Below are positions 21,893 to 22,688 of a stretch of 22,688 nt of DNA, piece by piece (the first letter of the stretch is position 1; the number at the start of each line of letters is the position of its first letter). Both the position numbers and the translations under genes were made by a program. The notes beneath the pieces are model-generated. The model was given only the letters and a program-made list of their open reading frames with translations. It ran no database searches and was not told the origin of the DNA. Origin of the DNA: a virus; the IMG/VR virus record IMGVR_UViG_3300021963_000699, positions 1 to 22,688 of that record; one strand, 5' to 3'.

Positions 21893-21920
21893 ATCTTACC
21901 ACACTTTATTGTTCCGTCAA
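21893..21920 (-). promoter_or_regulatory. Sigma70-type promoter of second tRNA array
   Basis: On the minus strand TTGACG, 16 bases ending TGTGG, TAAGAT (extended -10 TGG). Spacing and the TGTGGTAA block match the promoter at 15027-15054. It lies about 40 nt upstream of tRNA-Lys (CTT). Confidence 0.72.
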
Positions 21921-22104
21921 CAATCTTCTTAAAAAATATTCTGAACAAATCAACTTTATATGAGTGGTAGCTGCACCCACTCTCCGTCTTCCCAAATTTC
22001 TCGTCTGGCCACATCTAAGGGCATCCACTTGGATAGTTGATATCGGAGTATAGAGTTAAAACTCCTTGTTCAAAAAAATGACCCGATAGGTTGGTAACGC
22101 TCTT
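21921..22104 (-). other. Structured intergenic stretch with micro-ORF
   Basis: No ordinary gene is present. On the minus strand there are three simple hairpins (GGAGT/ACTCC, ATCCA/TGGAT, GAGTGG/CCACTC). A 22-codon ATG frame at 22024-21956 contains DVARREIWEDGEWVQ. An AAGGAG sequence lies upstream, but no start codon follows it at the right distance. The stretch is more GC-rich than its surroundings. It could be a small RNA or the tail of a lost gene. Confidence 0.3.
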
Positions 22105-22407
22105 TTATTTCAATTTTGCTTCCAGATCAGGCCAAGTTCCTGATGGATATGATACAAACATAACTGCATTTCCACTAAATGGTTGGAACATCACATATCT
22201 ACCATCATTTCCTATAAAATCTCCAGTTTTTCTTGATACATATGTAGCTTGTTTATCCGTGGGTTTTCTATAAAAATTAAAACTACCTTTTTCACCTGAA
22301 TTAGTTACACCTCTTGTTTGTATGTGGTAATCATACATTGATTTTGCAATTTTGCTAGAAAACGGTAATTCTTTGGCTTCAAACAATAAATCTTTTAATT
22401 TAATCAT
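22105..22407 (-). CDS. Unknown phage protein, 100 aa
   Basis: The product starts MIKLKDLLFEAKELPFSSKI, an opening often seen in small proteins of large T4-like phages. It continues with a basic polar middle (SGEKGSFNFYRKPTDKQATY) and GDFIGNDGRYVMFQPFSGNA, AVMFVSYPSGTWPDLEAKLK. It is a small alpha/beta protein of unknown role. It stands alone between tRNAs, with a TATAAATA box 12 nt before the ATG. The overlapping plus-strand frames read through tRNA genes and are not real. Confidence 0.72.
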   Translation of the reverse strand: MIKLKDLLFEAKELPFSSKIAKSMYDYHIQTRGVTNSGEKGSFNFYRKPTDKQATYVSRKTGDFIGNDGRYVMFQPFSGNAVMFVSYPSGTWPDLEAKLK

Positions 22408-22419
22408 ATACCATATAAA

Positions 22420-22427
22420 TATTTATA
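22420..22427 (-). promoter_or_regulatory. T4-late-type box TATAAATA
   Basis: A perfect match to the T4 late promoter consensus, 12 nt upstream of the 100-aa gene. It lies within the 14-bp palindrome TATAAATATTTATA, so it can be read on either strand. It would suit a gp55-type sigma factor. Confidence 0.38.
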
Positions 22428-22450
22428 TAAATAGGTTTCTTTCTAAAAAA

Positions 22451-22568
22451 TGGTGGGCTACGACTGGACTTTCACCAGTAAACGATACAACCTTTCACTC
22501 AGGAACAAACCCTCCTTCGGTTATATCAGTGGGGTCATCACCGTGTCTTATATTTCCACCACACGCCC
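22451..22568 (-). tRNA. Atypical class II tRNA-like RNA (Leu-type D-arm), 118 nt
   Basis: A 118-nt RNA with A73 and CCA encoded. 5' GGGCGTG pairs with CGT-GCCC if one A is bulged. D-arm GTGGAAATATAAGACAC aligns base for base with bacterial tRNA-Leu, except that G18G19 is A18T19. T-arm ACTGG/CCAGT has loop TGAAAGT (G55, A56), which matches those changes. A 9-bp stem GATATAACC/GGTTGTATC forms a very long variable arm. The best anticodon arm is CGGTG/CACTG with loop ATGACCC (anticodon GAC), but this is weakly supported. It could be a functional odd tRNA, an intron-bearing one or a decayed copy. Confidence 0.5.
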
Positions 22569-22574
22569 ATAAAA

Positions 22575-22650
22575 TGGTCCCAGTTGTTGGTTCCGCCCCA
22601 ACCTCTATTCGTCTTCAGCGAATCGCTTTCACTAGGTTAGCTTAACTGGG
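22575..22650 (-). tRNA. tRNA-Phe (GAA), altered elbow
   Basis: Acceptor CCCAGTT/AACTGGG perfect, A73, CCA encoded. Anticodon stem ATTCG/CGAAT with loop CTGAAGA. D-loop ACCTAGTGA has A18. T-stem GTTGG/CCAAC is perfect with loop GGCGGAA (G54, G55, G58). Confidence 0.88.
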
Positions 22651-22665
22651 ATTATAAATTAAATT

Positions 22666-22688
22666 GACAAGTCAAAGGAATCGAACCT
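22666..22688 (-). tRNA. Partial tRNA at window edge (3' part)
   Basis: On the minus strand a canonical T-loop TTCGATT sits between AGG and CCTTT, followed by a GACTTGT acceptor strand. The next bases are CAAT, so CCA does not appear to be encoded, unlike the other tRNAs here. The anticodon lies outside the window. Confidence 0.5.

Noticed and set aside
22352-22645. 97-aa plus-strand frame
   Set aside because: It reads antisense through two tRNA genes and the start of the 100-aa gene.

Overview
The window is an AT-rich segment of a large T4-like contractile-tailed phage. The evidence is a baseplate block (gp6-like, gp25-like and spike-like proteins), a probable gp55-type late sigma factor, PhoH, Hsp20, repetitive fibre-like proteins, a phage-borne tmRNA, and two dense tRNA arrays in which nearly every gene encodes its CCA end. 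The host is probably Gram-negative, because the phage carries an outer-membrane barrel protein and a Tat-type export signal. The host itself cannot be named from this sequence. Every gene but one, the nuclease at 17819, lies on the minus strand.

Layout in plus-strand coordinates (transcription runs right to left). 1-4635: baseplate genes (gp6 start, gp25, two unknowns, spike-like protein, one small unknown). 4672-7109: late-sigma-like protein and small membrane or acidic proteins. 7131-8723: hsp20 with its own terminator, and a GlcNAc-transferase-family enzyme. 8731-11357: two related Ser/Thr-rich fibre-like proteins. 11380-13082: phoH and small unknowns. 13120-15054: tmRNA plus ten tRNAs, with a FeoA-like gene embedded, behind a consensus-like promoter. 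15061-17623: three cargo genes (beta-helix protein, Pro/Thr repeat peptide, outer-membrane barrel), each with its own terminator. 17819-20024: thermonuclease, twin-arginine tyrosinase, a small protein and a terminator. 20030-22688: purM fed by a second tRNA array with a near-copy of the first tRNA promoter, then one more small gene and further tRNAs.

The arrays supply about 18 recognisable tRNAs, one 118-nt tRNA-like RNA and one tRNA cut by the window edge. Together with tmRNA they would support or rewire translation during infection. The baseplate and fibre genes build the virion. The cargo genes point to changes at the host surface, in the periplasm and in metabolism: outer-membrane protein, exported copper oxidase, iron-uptake accessory and purine synthesis.

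The most unusual signal is in the tRNAs. Several lack the universal G18G19 of the D-loop and the T55C56 of the T-loop, but the changes are paired: A18 occurs with G55, T19 with A56, and A54 with T58. This looks like compensatory evolution of a non-standard tRNA elbow rather than decay.
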